From assembly GCA_038503075.1 (NCBI GenBank), contig JBCAML010000002.1, forward strand, positions 1,798,001 through 1,862,000: DNA of 64,000 bases. The letters run 5' to 3'. The stretch comes from Gyromitra esculenta. Taxonomy: Eukaryota > Ascomycota > Pezizomycetes > Pezizales > Discinaceae. The position numbers and the translations under genes were made by a program. The notes beneath the pieces were generated by a model. It made no database searches and had not been told where the DNA came from. It saw only the letters and a list, made by a program, of their open reading frames with translations. Of the stretch, positions 11,982 to 26,395 are shown piece by piece (within the stretch, counting starts at the first letter, position 1; every line of letters begins with the position of its first letter).

Positions 11982-12939
11982 TGGTATGTGCTGCAAGAGC
12001 TTTGATGTGTTGAAGGGAGAGGGAGAGAAAGAAGAGAAAGAAACAAACAACAACCAGGAAGGTAAAGAAGAGATTCAATCAATCTGCAGATAGACAGAGA
12101 AGGGTTTCGTTCGATCGTTCGTGCCAAAGGTATCCGGTCCGAGAGCGATAGGCTAAATTTAGGAAGACCCTCTGGCTAGCGTTTGTTGTCGTGTGTCGAA
12201 TTGAATCAGACAGACAGCGGCAACGAATGCGGATATTTTTCTTTCTTCCCACTTTTTTGACTCCCAGTCCACACACCCTCCACAAGGTTCCTTTCCCGCT
12301 CTCTACCGAAGTTGGTGAGTTGGTGGCTAAGGTAATTAATTGATAATAATAAAAGCCAGAGTTAACCGGTTTTTATTCTATTTTATGCTGGAACGAACGA
12401 ACGAAGCGAGCTTTCTGGCTGGGATTCACACCCTGCACCTGGCTGGCCCTTCAGGCAATCAGAGAGGAAAATATGGGAAACGATAATTAAGAGAATATAT
12501 CGCGTGTGATTATCGATCCACCAAAACGGATTTCAGGAACAACGAGGACGTTGCACCGAATTCGTAATCTGGAGGAGGCAACCGGGAAGGGCGGGATCAG
12601 ATCGATCCGAACAGGGCAAGGCGGAGGGACCGAGCAAACAAAGGCCGCGTTTCCCCTCGAGAAGACAGCAGCAACAGGCAGGCAGCAAACAACGAGAGAG
12701 GGGAGATGCCAAAAAACGAGCGACTTTGCGGGGGAGAAGCAGCAGCGAGCGAGCGGCTGGGGAAAGGTAAAAGATGCAAAGCACAAAGAAGAGACCAGGA
12801 ACCAGGAGAGTGAGAGATCAAGATTCAAATAAGTGCAGATGGTACAGTAATTAGGTACACGCACAACAACACCAGCAGGTGCTTCTTTCTGCCCAGCCAG
12901 ATAGAGTGCTCAGTGAAGCCGTCTACCCAGCGTATGCGC
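11982..12939. other. GH76 upstream region, no gene seen
   Basis: Pyrimidine/purine-biased sequence between the GH76 start and the end of the next minus-strand gene, with short ACGA/AACG repeats near 12390. Overlapping open frames on both strands have biased, featureless translations. Confidence 0.45.
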
Positions 12940-13830
12940 TTATCTGCTCGATCCAAGAAATCGATGACGGAGTGCCGCGTATCCACCCCGACGATTCTCT
13001 TCCAGGATGCTGATCGTGTCTTTGGACTTGGTTTCCTCCCTACCTCTGACGATGGAAGATTCACATCTTATGTACACGGCCAGATGTAGTGGTAAAAAGT
13101 AGGTTTCTCATACATACGTCGGTGGCACCCCCTCTGGTCCGTGAATACATGTAACCTTGCTCAGCAAATACCCTCCAGGAAAGCCTGCACACCAAGTCCA
13201 TGTGCGTACACAAGACCCCTCCCAACGAGCAGGTAAACCCTTGTTCTCCCCGCCAGCTTCACCCCAAGCTCCATCGCCACGCTGCCTAGCGTCTTCATTA
13301 ATAAAGAACGAAATGCCCTGGTCTTGTGGATTTAGGTCTGTTTGGGGGAAGAAGGGGTTAGTTGCGTCGCGGCCCCATGTCCACGGCCACCTTTCCCGTC
13401 CTGGACGTACTCTTTCTTCCAACAACTGGGCTGTTTCTGAAAACACACGGGAAGCGTGGCCCAAGTTGTAGAGGTATCAAGCAAAAAGGATGAATACATG
13501 TATGTACAAAATACCCTTTCTGACCAGAACCAGAATTCTTCGAGGAGATGCTCTATCTTCGGGATCAACTCAACAAGACCCCCCACGAGACCCTGAGCCC
13601 ACGACTCTTTTTCTTCTTCTTTAAATTCCCATCCCGCATTTTGGGCTGATGCTGGTACCTTCTTGACAGACCTTCTCCATTCCGGCCCAATTCCCGGCGC
13701 TCGAACTTCGGTGTTTTTATATGCCTCACCCTCGAGTGATTGGCTATGATCACTAGACGTTGAGGGAAACAAAAGTGGGGGCTTGAAGACCCTTCCCAAG
13801 AATCTTCACATGAATACCGGTAACACCACT
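12940..13830 (-). CDS. Unrecognised spliced protein
   Basis: I do not recognise this protein. Three segments join in consistent phase on the minus strand: about 13830-13515, 13425-13172 and 13045-12940, with two GTATTT donors and CAG acceptors. The visible part is hydrophilic and Trp/Glu-rich (SVKKVPASAQNAGWEFKEEE, then RERWPWTWGRDATNPFFP) and has an acidic, amphipathic middle around ELIPKIEHLLEEFW. It ends with a basic, coil-like tail (LEENRRGGYAALRHRFLG). The 5' end is unresolved: an upstream frame 14231-14078 with a strong GTAAGT donor and a presequence-like translation may be the first exon, but its phase does not fit the acceptors I can see. No membrane helix is seen in the core. Confidence 0.45.
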
Positions 13831-14936
13831 CAAAGAGTAAAGTAAACCACATGACCGGAAGCTACATCAGTTCATCCGAATGCCAAATAGACAGATACTG
13901 TTTAGAGGCCACCTGTTTGCTGTGTCACAAAACTAAAAAAAAATCGTGGAGGGGGAAATCCAAGTGAATTTCGGAGACGTCACTTGGGAAATATTGATCA
14001 ACATTGAGATGAAGTGAAGTAGAGCTTGATAATAGGGCTGGGTAGGAAACACGACTGCTTTAGGCACAGGTACTTACGTAGAAGGCTGAGAGGCAAAAGC
14101 CTAACTGGGGTGACGCACTGTTTATACGAATTGTTGGAGGTGCATTTAGAAATCTTACCAGAGGGGTAACATGCCGTCGACTGGTAGCTTGGGGCGAGGT
14201 TTATGCTAGGTCGGAATCGGGAAAACTGCACAAGTGTTTATTGAAGAATAAATATCTAGGAAGATGGGGAAGAGGAAGCTTTAAAGGCTCAAGAGTTTCG
14301 TGAATTACCTCTACTCTACTGCATCCTCAAACCTTAGAATGTAGTAAAGTTAGCCGCAACGCAGAGGCACGAAAGGTTGGAGAACTGGTTGCCACGGCGG
14401 CTGTGTTGCCAGCCACAGCCCCGTGTCAGACGGATTTCGCCCAAAAATAAATCGGCTCATGAAACACACCAGACCAGGCAAAGAGTAGATATAATGAAGG
14501 GTAAAACGCCCTCTGGAATAGAAAAGCCGTTTGGCCAATCTATATATCCATCGCCATCCAGAAACTCAGCAATCTACAGTATTTCTTGAACGGTGTTACA
14601 TTTCGCTGTGATCGACCACCTTCTCAAACAAAAAAACTCAACCGAACTCACACAATCGAGTTTCCGTAATCTCCCATCCCTGCGCTACCATACCCTCCTC
14701 TCCATTCTGTCTGTTTAACCAACAACCCTCAAGCCAACATCTTGTTCTGTCAGCAATCGTTCAGCCCTCATCACCACCACCATCACCTTACTTCCAGCCC
14801 TACCTACCTAGCTCACCTCACCCATCTTGTCCACTCCACCCATCAGTCAACCCTTAACGATACAAACGCTCTTACGAACTAACAACAACTCCAACTCCAA
14901 CCCTACCTTAACCCCTTCCTTCACACGATAAACAAA
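13831..14936. other. Upstream region between divergent genes
   Basis: It holds the possible first exon of the unrecognised minus-strand gene (14231-14078) and the promoter and CT/CA-rich 5' leader of the v-SNARE gene (about 14640-14936, many CCAAC and ACTC stretches). No separate gene is supported. Confidence 0.45.
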
Positions 14937-15879
14937 ATGGCCGATCAACCATACGACCCCTACATCCCCCAAGGTGGTGCTGGAGGCAGCGGACCTGGCC
15001 AGGGAAACCAAAGAACTGCGGCCATTCAAGCGGTTAGTTTTTACTTTATCCCCTTTGCCTTCCTTTCATTCATTCTTTCTTCCGCTTTGCCCCTCAACTC
15101 TACCCCCCTTCGTTCGTTGTTTGAGCTGCGACCGTGATCCCCTTTCTTAAGCTCCCCGAGCGCCCCGGGAGAAAAAAAAAAGAAAAATCAATATGATCGC
15201 AGCGTGAAAAGGCGTCACGATAATCGGAAGAGAGAGGGGGCTTTTAATGAAAGAGAGGGGAGGGGAGGGGAGTTCATCCGAGATGCCTGTCTGTCGGCTC
15301 TGTGAGGGGAAAAGGCTGCTTCAGCTGAGGCCTTGGGGAGCTCTACCAGTGGCGCAACTTGAAAACAATTACACAATTTTTTTCCTTCCTCCCCTAAAGA
15401 TTGGGGATGAAACTTTTTGGTGCTGGGCGGTTCATGCTAATTCGATGGCTTTTTTCTTTATCTAGCAAATCGATGACACCGTTGGGATCATGCGTGAAAA
15501 TATTAACAAGGTCGCCGACCGTGGCGCCAGGCTAGACAGCCTTCAAGATAAGACAGGTTAGTGGATCTCGGATTTAATGTTCCTGATTTTTTAAAAGATC
15601 TCCTTCGTGACGATGGAATGAGATGGTGGGCTGACTTGTGTTATCTAGATAACCTTGCCAACTCTGCTCAAGGATTCCGCCGCGGCGCGAACCGAGTCCG
15701 GAAGCAGATGTGGTGGAAGGATATGAAGATGCGCATGTGTCTGGTTGGTGGAATCATCCTTCTTTTGGTGATTATTATCGTGCCGGTTGTTATTACGTAT
15801 GTTTAGCCTGTATCTTGGTGAGCAGTGAAGTAATAGAGGAGGTTTATGCTGACTGTTGTGTTGGAGCAGTCAAAAGTAA
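14937..15879 (+). CDS. SNC1: v-SNARE, synaptobrevin/SNC1-like
   Basis: R-SNARE of secretory vesicles, which pairs with plasma-membrane t-SNAREs in exocytosis. Exons 14937-15032, 15466-15556, 15649-15796 and 15870-15879 join to 114 aa, near the family's usual length. A Gly/Pro-rich N-terminus is followed by the SNARE helix with the zero-layer Arg in [11 protein letters not shown] context, the pre-membrane WWKDMKM segment and one C-terminal transmembrane helix ([14 protein letters not shown]). Intron 1 is unusually long (433 nt). The last exon is only 10 nt (T CAA AAG TAA) after a GTATGT donor with a TGCTGAC branch site, giving the end ITQK. Without that splice the frame would end in ITYV. Start choice is clear (AACAAAATGG). 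Confidence 0.92.
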
Positions 15880-20367
<4,488 letters not shown>

Positions 20368-21148
20368 ACGCAAACCGTGATGTAGTAGGAGGGGCTCCAT
20401 ACGAGAGGTGGTATTTGAAAAAACAAAAAGTGGCCTGGGTTGGTTTGTTGGTTGGGGGAGTTTTTATTTTTTATTTTTATTTTTACTTTCTTTCGATTCC
20501 TAGTTACTCGAGTACCAGCTCTCTTCTTTTTTGTTTTGTTTTCCCGTAAGATAAAGAAAAGCGCCTCTTTTTCTGTTTGGGTTTTTTTAGTGTGGTTTGT
20601 GGAACTTTTTATGTGTTACTGGTGGCTGGTTTAGCTTACTTGCGGTCTGGCTTAAGCTTATGGAGGTTTGGGGATGTATATATCACGAAGACGAGCTATT
20701 TGCACTATGACGTTTCCGTTCGGTGCTTGACATCCCATGCTTTTCTTGCGGATACTCGGCCATTCCAAATCCCAATCGCTAGCAAGCCAAATACTCCGAG
20801 TGACAATTCAGGTTTTTCACACCGACCTCGGATCAGATAGCGGGCGGCAGGACAGAGGGAGCACGTGCTAGTAGCGGGGGAGGTTGTGCTGTGGGGAATT
20901 CAACGTGGGGCAACGGCGGTGGCCGAGTGGACCGCGGGTAGCCGTCCCCTACCCCGGGATTCTAACGTCTCCCCGTTGGCCCGTCCGAACAGCTGTCTGT
21001 CTTGCATCACCCCCCCTCTCTTCTCCGTCTCCTCCGTCTTGTTTTAATAGACCATTTGGGGAATTATATATCTTTCGTAGCATCTGTAGCTCTCTTTGCA
21101 ATTCGTCATTGATCTTGAGGCTTTGGTATACTTTTAATTACGGAAATA
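20368..21148. other. Spacer with tRNA-like cloverleaf
   Basis: 3' flank of ARG5,6 (T-rich, 20450-20650) and promoter of methylcitrate synthase. The only structured element is the tRNA-like segment at 20908-20982, listed separately. No other gene is seen. Confidence 0.5.
20908..20982 (+). ncRNA. tRNA-like cloverleaf of unknown identity
   Basis: A 75-nt segment folds by eye into four arms. The acceptor is GGGC-AACG with CGTT-G-GCCC (one bulged G). The D-like arm CGGT/ACCG encloses a 10-nt loop that contains an A-box match (TGGCCGAGTGG). The middle arm GGGTAG/CTACCC has a 7-nt loop CCGTCCC (GTC at the anticodon position). The T-like arm GGGA/TCCC has an over-long loop beginning TTCTAAC instead of TTCRA. 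A TTTT run follows about 55 nt downstream. This could be a tRNA pseudogene, a tRNA-derived transcript, or chance. The missing B box argues against a working tRNA. Confidence 0.35.
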
Positions 21149-22778
21149 ATGTCGTTACATCTTAGATCAGCCCGTGTTTTGAAGAATGTTCACGTATGCC
21201 AATCCCCCCTCTCCCCTCCCTCTCCCCCAATTCGATGATAGAGTTTAGCTGATGGTGCTTCCGGTAGCTCGTCTCCCCGCTTCGTACGGTCTGTGCAGGC
21301 CGCCGCAATGCCTCCACGAGCACCGAGAAAGATCTTAAAGAAACACTGAAAGAGGTGATCCCCGAGAAACGAGAGATGCTCAAGAAGTTCAAAGTCGAGC
21401 ACGGCCAGAAGGTCCTCGGCGAAGTTAAAGTCGAGAATGCAATTGGTGGAATGCGGTTTGTTCACCATCTACGGTATCTGGTAAGTTTAGTGCTGAAAGC
21501 TAATTAAAGATGGGGTGTGTTTGGATTATTAGAGGGATTAAAGGTATGCTATGGGAAGGCTCGGTCCTCGATGCCAACGAAGGTATTCGGTTCCACGGAA
21601 AGACTATTAGGGACTGTCAAGCGGTCCTTCCGAAGGGGAAGACAGGACAGGAGATGCTTCCCGAGGGGATGTTCTGGCTGCTGCTCACGGGGAAGGTTCC
21701 GACCGAAGGACAGGTCCGACAGTTATCCAGGACCTTTGCTGAGAATGCGGCACTCCCGGAGTTTGTGGAGAAGATGATGGATGCGTTCCCGACTACTCTG
21801 CACCCAATGACGCAGATGTCGATTGCTGTCTCGGCGCTCAACCATGGTTCGAAGTTTGCGAAGCTGTACGAGAAGGGGTTGGCGAAAGCTGATTACTGGG
21901 AACCGACGTTCGATGATTCAATTTCGCTGCTGTCGAAGCTCCCTACTATTGCGGCGAAGATCTATCAGAACACCTATAACGGTGGTGGACCCCTGCCCGG
22001 TTCTGTAGATCTGACGCAGGATTGGTCTTGGAATTTTGCTGCTATGCTTGGTAAATCTGATTCTGAGGGTTTCGTCGATTTACTCCGTCTCTACCTCGCA
22101 CTCCATGGCGATCACGAGGGCGGTAATGTCTCTGCGCATGCAACCCATCTTGTTGGATCTGCGCTCAGTGATCCGTTCCTATCGTATTCTGCGGGTCTGC
22201 AAGGTCTTGCTGGGCCGCTCCATGGGTTGGCCGCGCAGGAGGTGCTGAGGTTCATTCAGAAGATGAAGAGCAAGATCGGGAATAGCTACTCTGACGCAGA
22301 TGTCAAAGACTATCTCTGGAGCTTGTTGAAGAGCGGACAAGTTATCCCAGGTTACGGACATGCAGTCCTAAGGAAACCAGATCCACGATTTGCAGCGTTG
22401 ATGGATTTTGCCGCGAGCAGGAAGGAGGTCGCTCAAGGCGAGGTGTTCAAACTTGTAAAGAAGAATAGCGAGATTGCACCAGGCGTACTATTGGAGCACG
22501 GAAAGACTAAGGTATGTCCCTTCTATCCTTCTTCCTTACAAGATTCCAGAAGCCAATATGGAATAATCTAGAACCCCCACCCCAATGTAGACTCAGCATC
22601 AGGAGTTTTATTCCATCACTACGGGATCAACCAAGATCTGTACTACACTGTGACTTTCGGTGTGAGCAGGGGGTTGGGCCCGTTGGCACAGTTGATCTGG
22701 GACCGTGCATTAGGACTGCCGATCGAGAGACCAAAGAGTTTGAGCATGGAGGCAATGATTAAGAGCTTGGGCGCATAG
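21149..22778 (+). CDS. mcsA: 2-methylcitrate synthase, mitochondrial
   Basis: Condenses propionyl-CoA with oxaloacetate to 2-methylcitrate, the entry step of the methylcitrate cycle; such enzymes also take acetyl-CoA. Exons 21149-21193, 21268-21455, 21533-22511 and 22572-22778 join to 472 aa. A basic presequence is split over exons 1-2. Citrate-synthase fold motifs are intact: [18 protein letters not shown] (formed across intron 2), [15 protein letters not shown] and [12 protein letters not shown] with catalytic His, [14 protein letters not shown], and the catalytic Asp and CoA-binding region in exon 4. Several positions follow the methylcitrate rather than the citrate synthase branch as I remember it ([42 protein letters not shown]). 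The C-terminus lacks a peroxisomal signal. Plain mitochondrial citrate synthase is the alternative. Confidence 0.88.
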
Positions 22779-23572
22779 ACGGTTTAGCGGGTGTTATGGG
22801 TTGTATTTTAATGTGAATTGAATTTTGTTTATTGGCTACTAGTTTTGTGGTGTGTGATGTTTTTGGTTGTGATAATTTTTGGGCATGAGACTAGTTAGTG
22901 GGTAAATATCATGAATTATCACTCGAATTTGTGATTTTATGCCCCGTTGGGGGTCGAATTCTCCGTGGCTAGGCAGGCTTTAGAAGCTTGGGTGTTGGGA
23001 GGTTTTTTGTTGGTCGGGCTACCGTGCTGGTATGGTGACTGCTTTTGCGTGTGTCTCATTTCCTCTCCTAAGCCCAATAATAATACTTATTCGCGGAAAA
23101 TTATTCCGAAATTTGTGATTTTTCACTCAACCTAATCTTACGGAGCTTAGGGCTAATGGCTAAATCCTGTCCTTCTTGTTTGCTTATTCTTTTGTAGACA
23201 ACCCTGGGCTTCTGGGTCTTGGAGGCAATACTCATCACTCACCACTATCCATTACTCTATTGGGGGAAATAGTGCTTTATAGTGATTATATTTACTTGCT
23301 TTCGTTCATGCACGCTGTTGCTCTAAAAGATAAGCCTCGACACCAAAAGAACACTAGTCTCGAGGCGTAAAGTTTCTCATATACAGTACGAGAAAACGGG
23401 ATGAAACTGCTACTGTATTGTTGAGAAATGCGAGCTTGATTCTAGAGAACCACCGTATTTACCATGGCAATTCAGTATTACTCCAGCACTTTTTTTTTCA
23501 GAATACCACACGTGCGGTACCATTCATATTCCCCCCTCTCTGCCACTGTATTATTACGCCTATTGTCTTAGG
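22779..23572. other. Intergenic, no gene seen
   Basis: TG-rich 3' flank of methylcitrate synthase followed by AT-rich sequence. No supported frame. Confidence 0.45.
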
Positions 23573-23761
23573 CTGCTGCGCGAGAGCGGTTGGGTAAGAG
23601 GGCTCCGGTGAAATCGCTCTATCGAGATATAAATTTAGAGCGAGCTTATATGGATATCCTCGTAGAGCAGATATCCTTATTAAAAAAACAGTTTAATATA
23701 CACAGGATAGACCCTGCCAAGCCAGAGTATTATCCTTATGAAGCAAGTGTCGTCATAACCT
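23573..23761 (+). other. Coding-like orphan exon
   Basis: A 62-codon open frame ending in TGA begins directly after a good acceptor (TTGTCTTAG at 23572). Its translation is charged and helix-like (DINLERAYMDILVEQISLLK, later KPEYYPYEAS), unlike translated spacer. I find no matching upstream exon or start, so it may be the last exon of a lost gene or a transposon remnant. I do not recognise a family. Confidence 0.25.
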
Positions 23762-24276
23762 GAACACTTACAATGTGATCGTACTGGACTACCGTCTTAT
23801 TCACTGCTTCGCCTCTCTGGAATTTTTTTTGGCTACTCTGGCGAGCTGCATCTTTGATATCGTGTTTACTTTTGTTATTCTTAGTGACTAGGGTTGAGGC
23901 TTTGCCAATCTACAGCTGGCTCAGTGGGCAAGAAAATTAATCAATTGAAATGATTGGTTTCTAGGTACTTTGAGAGTATAGTGTGAAGAAGGGGGGAGTA
24001 ATTGCAATTGGTAGGGTATTGGTAGGGTATTCCAGTAGATTTCGGATTAGTACGAGGTCAAATCTATTCTTTCCTTCAAGGGGTATATTGCGGTTTTGTT
24101 TCCGTGTTTGTTAAGAAATGCGGTTGCGGTTTTACTGCGGTTTTACTTTGCTTTTTCTCATACTTATATCCCAGCTATTCTAGCTCTTTAAACGTCAATA
24201 TGTATACTACACGCTATCTCCTATCCATTTCCCCATCAATAGTTTTCAAACCTTTACCATTTCATCGTTAGTCTCT
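23762..24276. other. AT-rich spacer with short duplications
   Basis: It contains small direct duplications (GGTAGGGTATT at about 24011-24033; GCGGTTTTACT at about 24126-24148). No gene is seen. Confidence 0.4.
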
Positions 24277-25320
24277 TCAATTGTCTACTAGGAACTGGAG
24301 GTGGATGCTTGGCTTTCTTGCTGCCCAAACCAATATATGAGGCTCCCCGCGGAATACAGACCAGCTCTCGATATGCCAGGTCACCCCAGCGGCACTGACC
24401 GAAGAAGCTGGTCGTGGTGATACCACACGCGCCAAGGTTTTTATATTGAATACATGTAGTGTTTCACGGCCCAGATCAAATGCAAGTGGTTTGCGGTATT
24501 GGTGCGAGAATTCGGTGAAGCATGGAGTCTTGATCTCTAGGTTGGTTACAAGCTGATCTTTCAGGGCGTTGAATGTTCCGGATTGAAAATCTGGATCATT
24601 CGCCGCTATCGCCAACGTAACCAGGCGTAAGCATCGCCATACATTGGGTTGGAATGGTCCCCACCATTGAGGTGGATATTGAAGCAGTATTTCTGTATAC
24701 ATGTATCTATAGCGTAGGAATTTACACAGATCCTGTCCTCAACCCAATGTTAATGATATTAAGCCCTACAATCAAGTCTGGTGGTGTAGGATACGGCCTA
24801 TCTAAGAAAACTGTCTTTGCGTTTCCTATCCGTACATTACTCGGTAGTGGTAATTTTTCCGTGGAAAATATTCCGGTGGATAGGTTATCCATGGCGGAAT
24901 TGTTCCAAATATTAGTATTTTTCAACCTCTCGAGTTCTCCTTCGAGCTATCTGCCTAGCTGCGGCGACGGGTGCCTCAAAGGCATGATTTCGTGCTCCTC
25001 TAGCGTGTGAAGGGGCATCTCGTCGCCTCTTTTCGGTACTTCGAGTTCCTTCTTCAATTGTCGATTTTCTGACTCGAGTTGTCGGTTTAGCAACTGGAGC
25101 ATCTTATTTTCGGCACTGTACTTCTCTAGGGTGATGGCATTTTGGTGACGCTCCTGCTCAAGAGCGATGCTGAAGTCACTACTCAACTAGAAACATCCAT
25201 AATTTTGAGTATGCTTCAAACACGCGACCAACGGCCAGAGTAATAATGGGTGCTTACATTTGCCACTAAACGTTTAAACACGAGTCCAGGTACGCTAGGG
25301 TTGGATTAGCGGCTAGCGTA
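24277..25320 (-). pseudogene. Decayed coiled-coil / tandem H-type lectin gene
   Basis: Reading 5' to 3' on the minus strand, a coiled-coil segment (about 25186-25090; QLLNRQLESENRQLKKELE) leads into an H-type-lectin-like domain (TVFLDRPYPTPPDLIVGL at about 24810-24760) and a second one ending near 24300 (AAGVTWHIESW, VWAARKPS). The lectin part jumps frame twice, near 24740 and near 24625: consecutive domain strands are in three different frames, with stops after each. No intron of normal size fits there. A TAG interrupts the coil-to-lectin linker near 24947, though that one could be hidden in a 93-nt intron. An upstream exon may end at a GTAAGC donor near 25258. I call it a pseudogene; an assembly error is the main alternative. 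Confidence 0.55.
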
Positions 25321-26099
25321 GAAATCTGTAGAGGATATGGAATAAAAGGCTGGCAGGGTTCGTAGAAGAGGGGGAAATGGGGAACGAACCTTGGTATTGG
25401 GAAATGAGCTGTGGGACAACAGGAGCGAGCTTCTAAGGAGGTATGAAGCGGGGATATATAGCGGGGCACCAGTCACGACTGGCGAATATATTGTACTGTT
25501 CAGATTCCTGATTACTTGGAGAAAGCCTAGTAAAGTGAGGCTAACGAGAGATGAGGGTTAGATGGTTCAGTTTTACGTTTCAAAGTGCTGGTACGTAAAA
25601 ATCTCCCAAGAAACGTGTTTCAATTATCAGGCATATGTTATAAAGGAAAGTGCTGTAGCTAGCAACCGTAAGCCAGCTTAGAAAGATAGACTCTTGCGCC
25701 GAAAGGGATACCGGCCCTAAGGAATAGGATCTCTACTCCTCCCATTAAGCTTGTCACAGGGTCTTGTTAGCCAAGAAATTAATAAGAAACACCTCGGTGG
25801 CACTCCAACTACGAATGTTGGCCTAGATTTAGGTAGGCTCAAGCTTATGTACCAGCACAATCCTTAACTAGCTCGTCGGGGGTTTGCTTGATTTTTAATC
25901 ACCAGTTTCTTTATATTAAAACTTTATTCGTGTATTGATCCGCCGCGTGAGATCCGCCTAACATCGTCGGTCCCATGGTTTCTAATTAAAGGGAGAAATA
26001 ACCACCCTCTAAGCAGCACTCTCAGTTATCTGGCTAGTATAAGATATGAGCTCATAATCCAGCATCGTAAAGGTGGTAGCAGTCTGCGGACACTCCTCA
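25321..26099. other. Intergenic, no gene seen
   Basis: Upstream flank of the decayed lectin gene and AT-rich sequence. No recognisable frame. Confidence 0.4.
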
Positions 26100-26395
26100 T
26101 AACAAAATCAAAATAGGGTTGGTGGTTCCTATCAAAAAATAGAAAACATCCCCCAGCCTTGTAGTGACGCCTTCCCCAGTTTCACCAATAACCTGGAATT
26201 CGCCCTCGATGACGATGTTCGTCGCATGATAGGTGTACGCGTAGACAAATGAAATTCCGTTCCCCAGACGATATATAAGCCGCAACAAATAGGCTTTTCG
26301 GCGTCTAGATTTTGGCTCAAGAAGACGTCTACTTGAATTACATTATTACCCGAGACGAAGGAAAGTGGCTCGCGCTCGTCTGTGCTTTTGTGTAG
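26100..26395 (-). pseudogene. Decayed EutQ-like cupin fragment
   Basis: The minus strand encodes a cupin resembling fungal ethanolamine-utilisation EutQ-like proteins. One frame reads DVFLSQNLDAEKPICCGLY and the next reads RLGNGISFVYAYTY, then IVIEGEFQVIGETGEG and RLGDVFYF, the beta-barrel core with its GEF and GDVFYF turns. The switch falls in a TATATAT run near 26276, as if an AT pair had been gained there. The C-terminal third runs into a stop shortly after FYF and is not recognisable. No start ATG or full exon set is visible. It is a fragment with at least one frameshift, next to another broken gene. Confidence 0.5.

Noticed and set aside
21149..22778. Ordinary mitochondrial citrate synthase
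   Set aside because: Several blocks (for example [31 protein letters not shown]) match the methylcitrate synthase branch as I know it. I keep this as an alternative, not the call.
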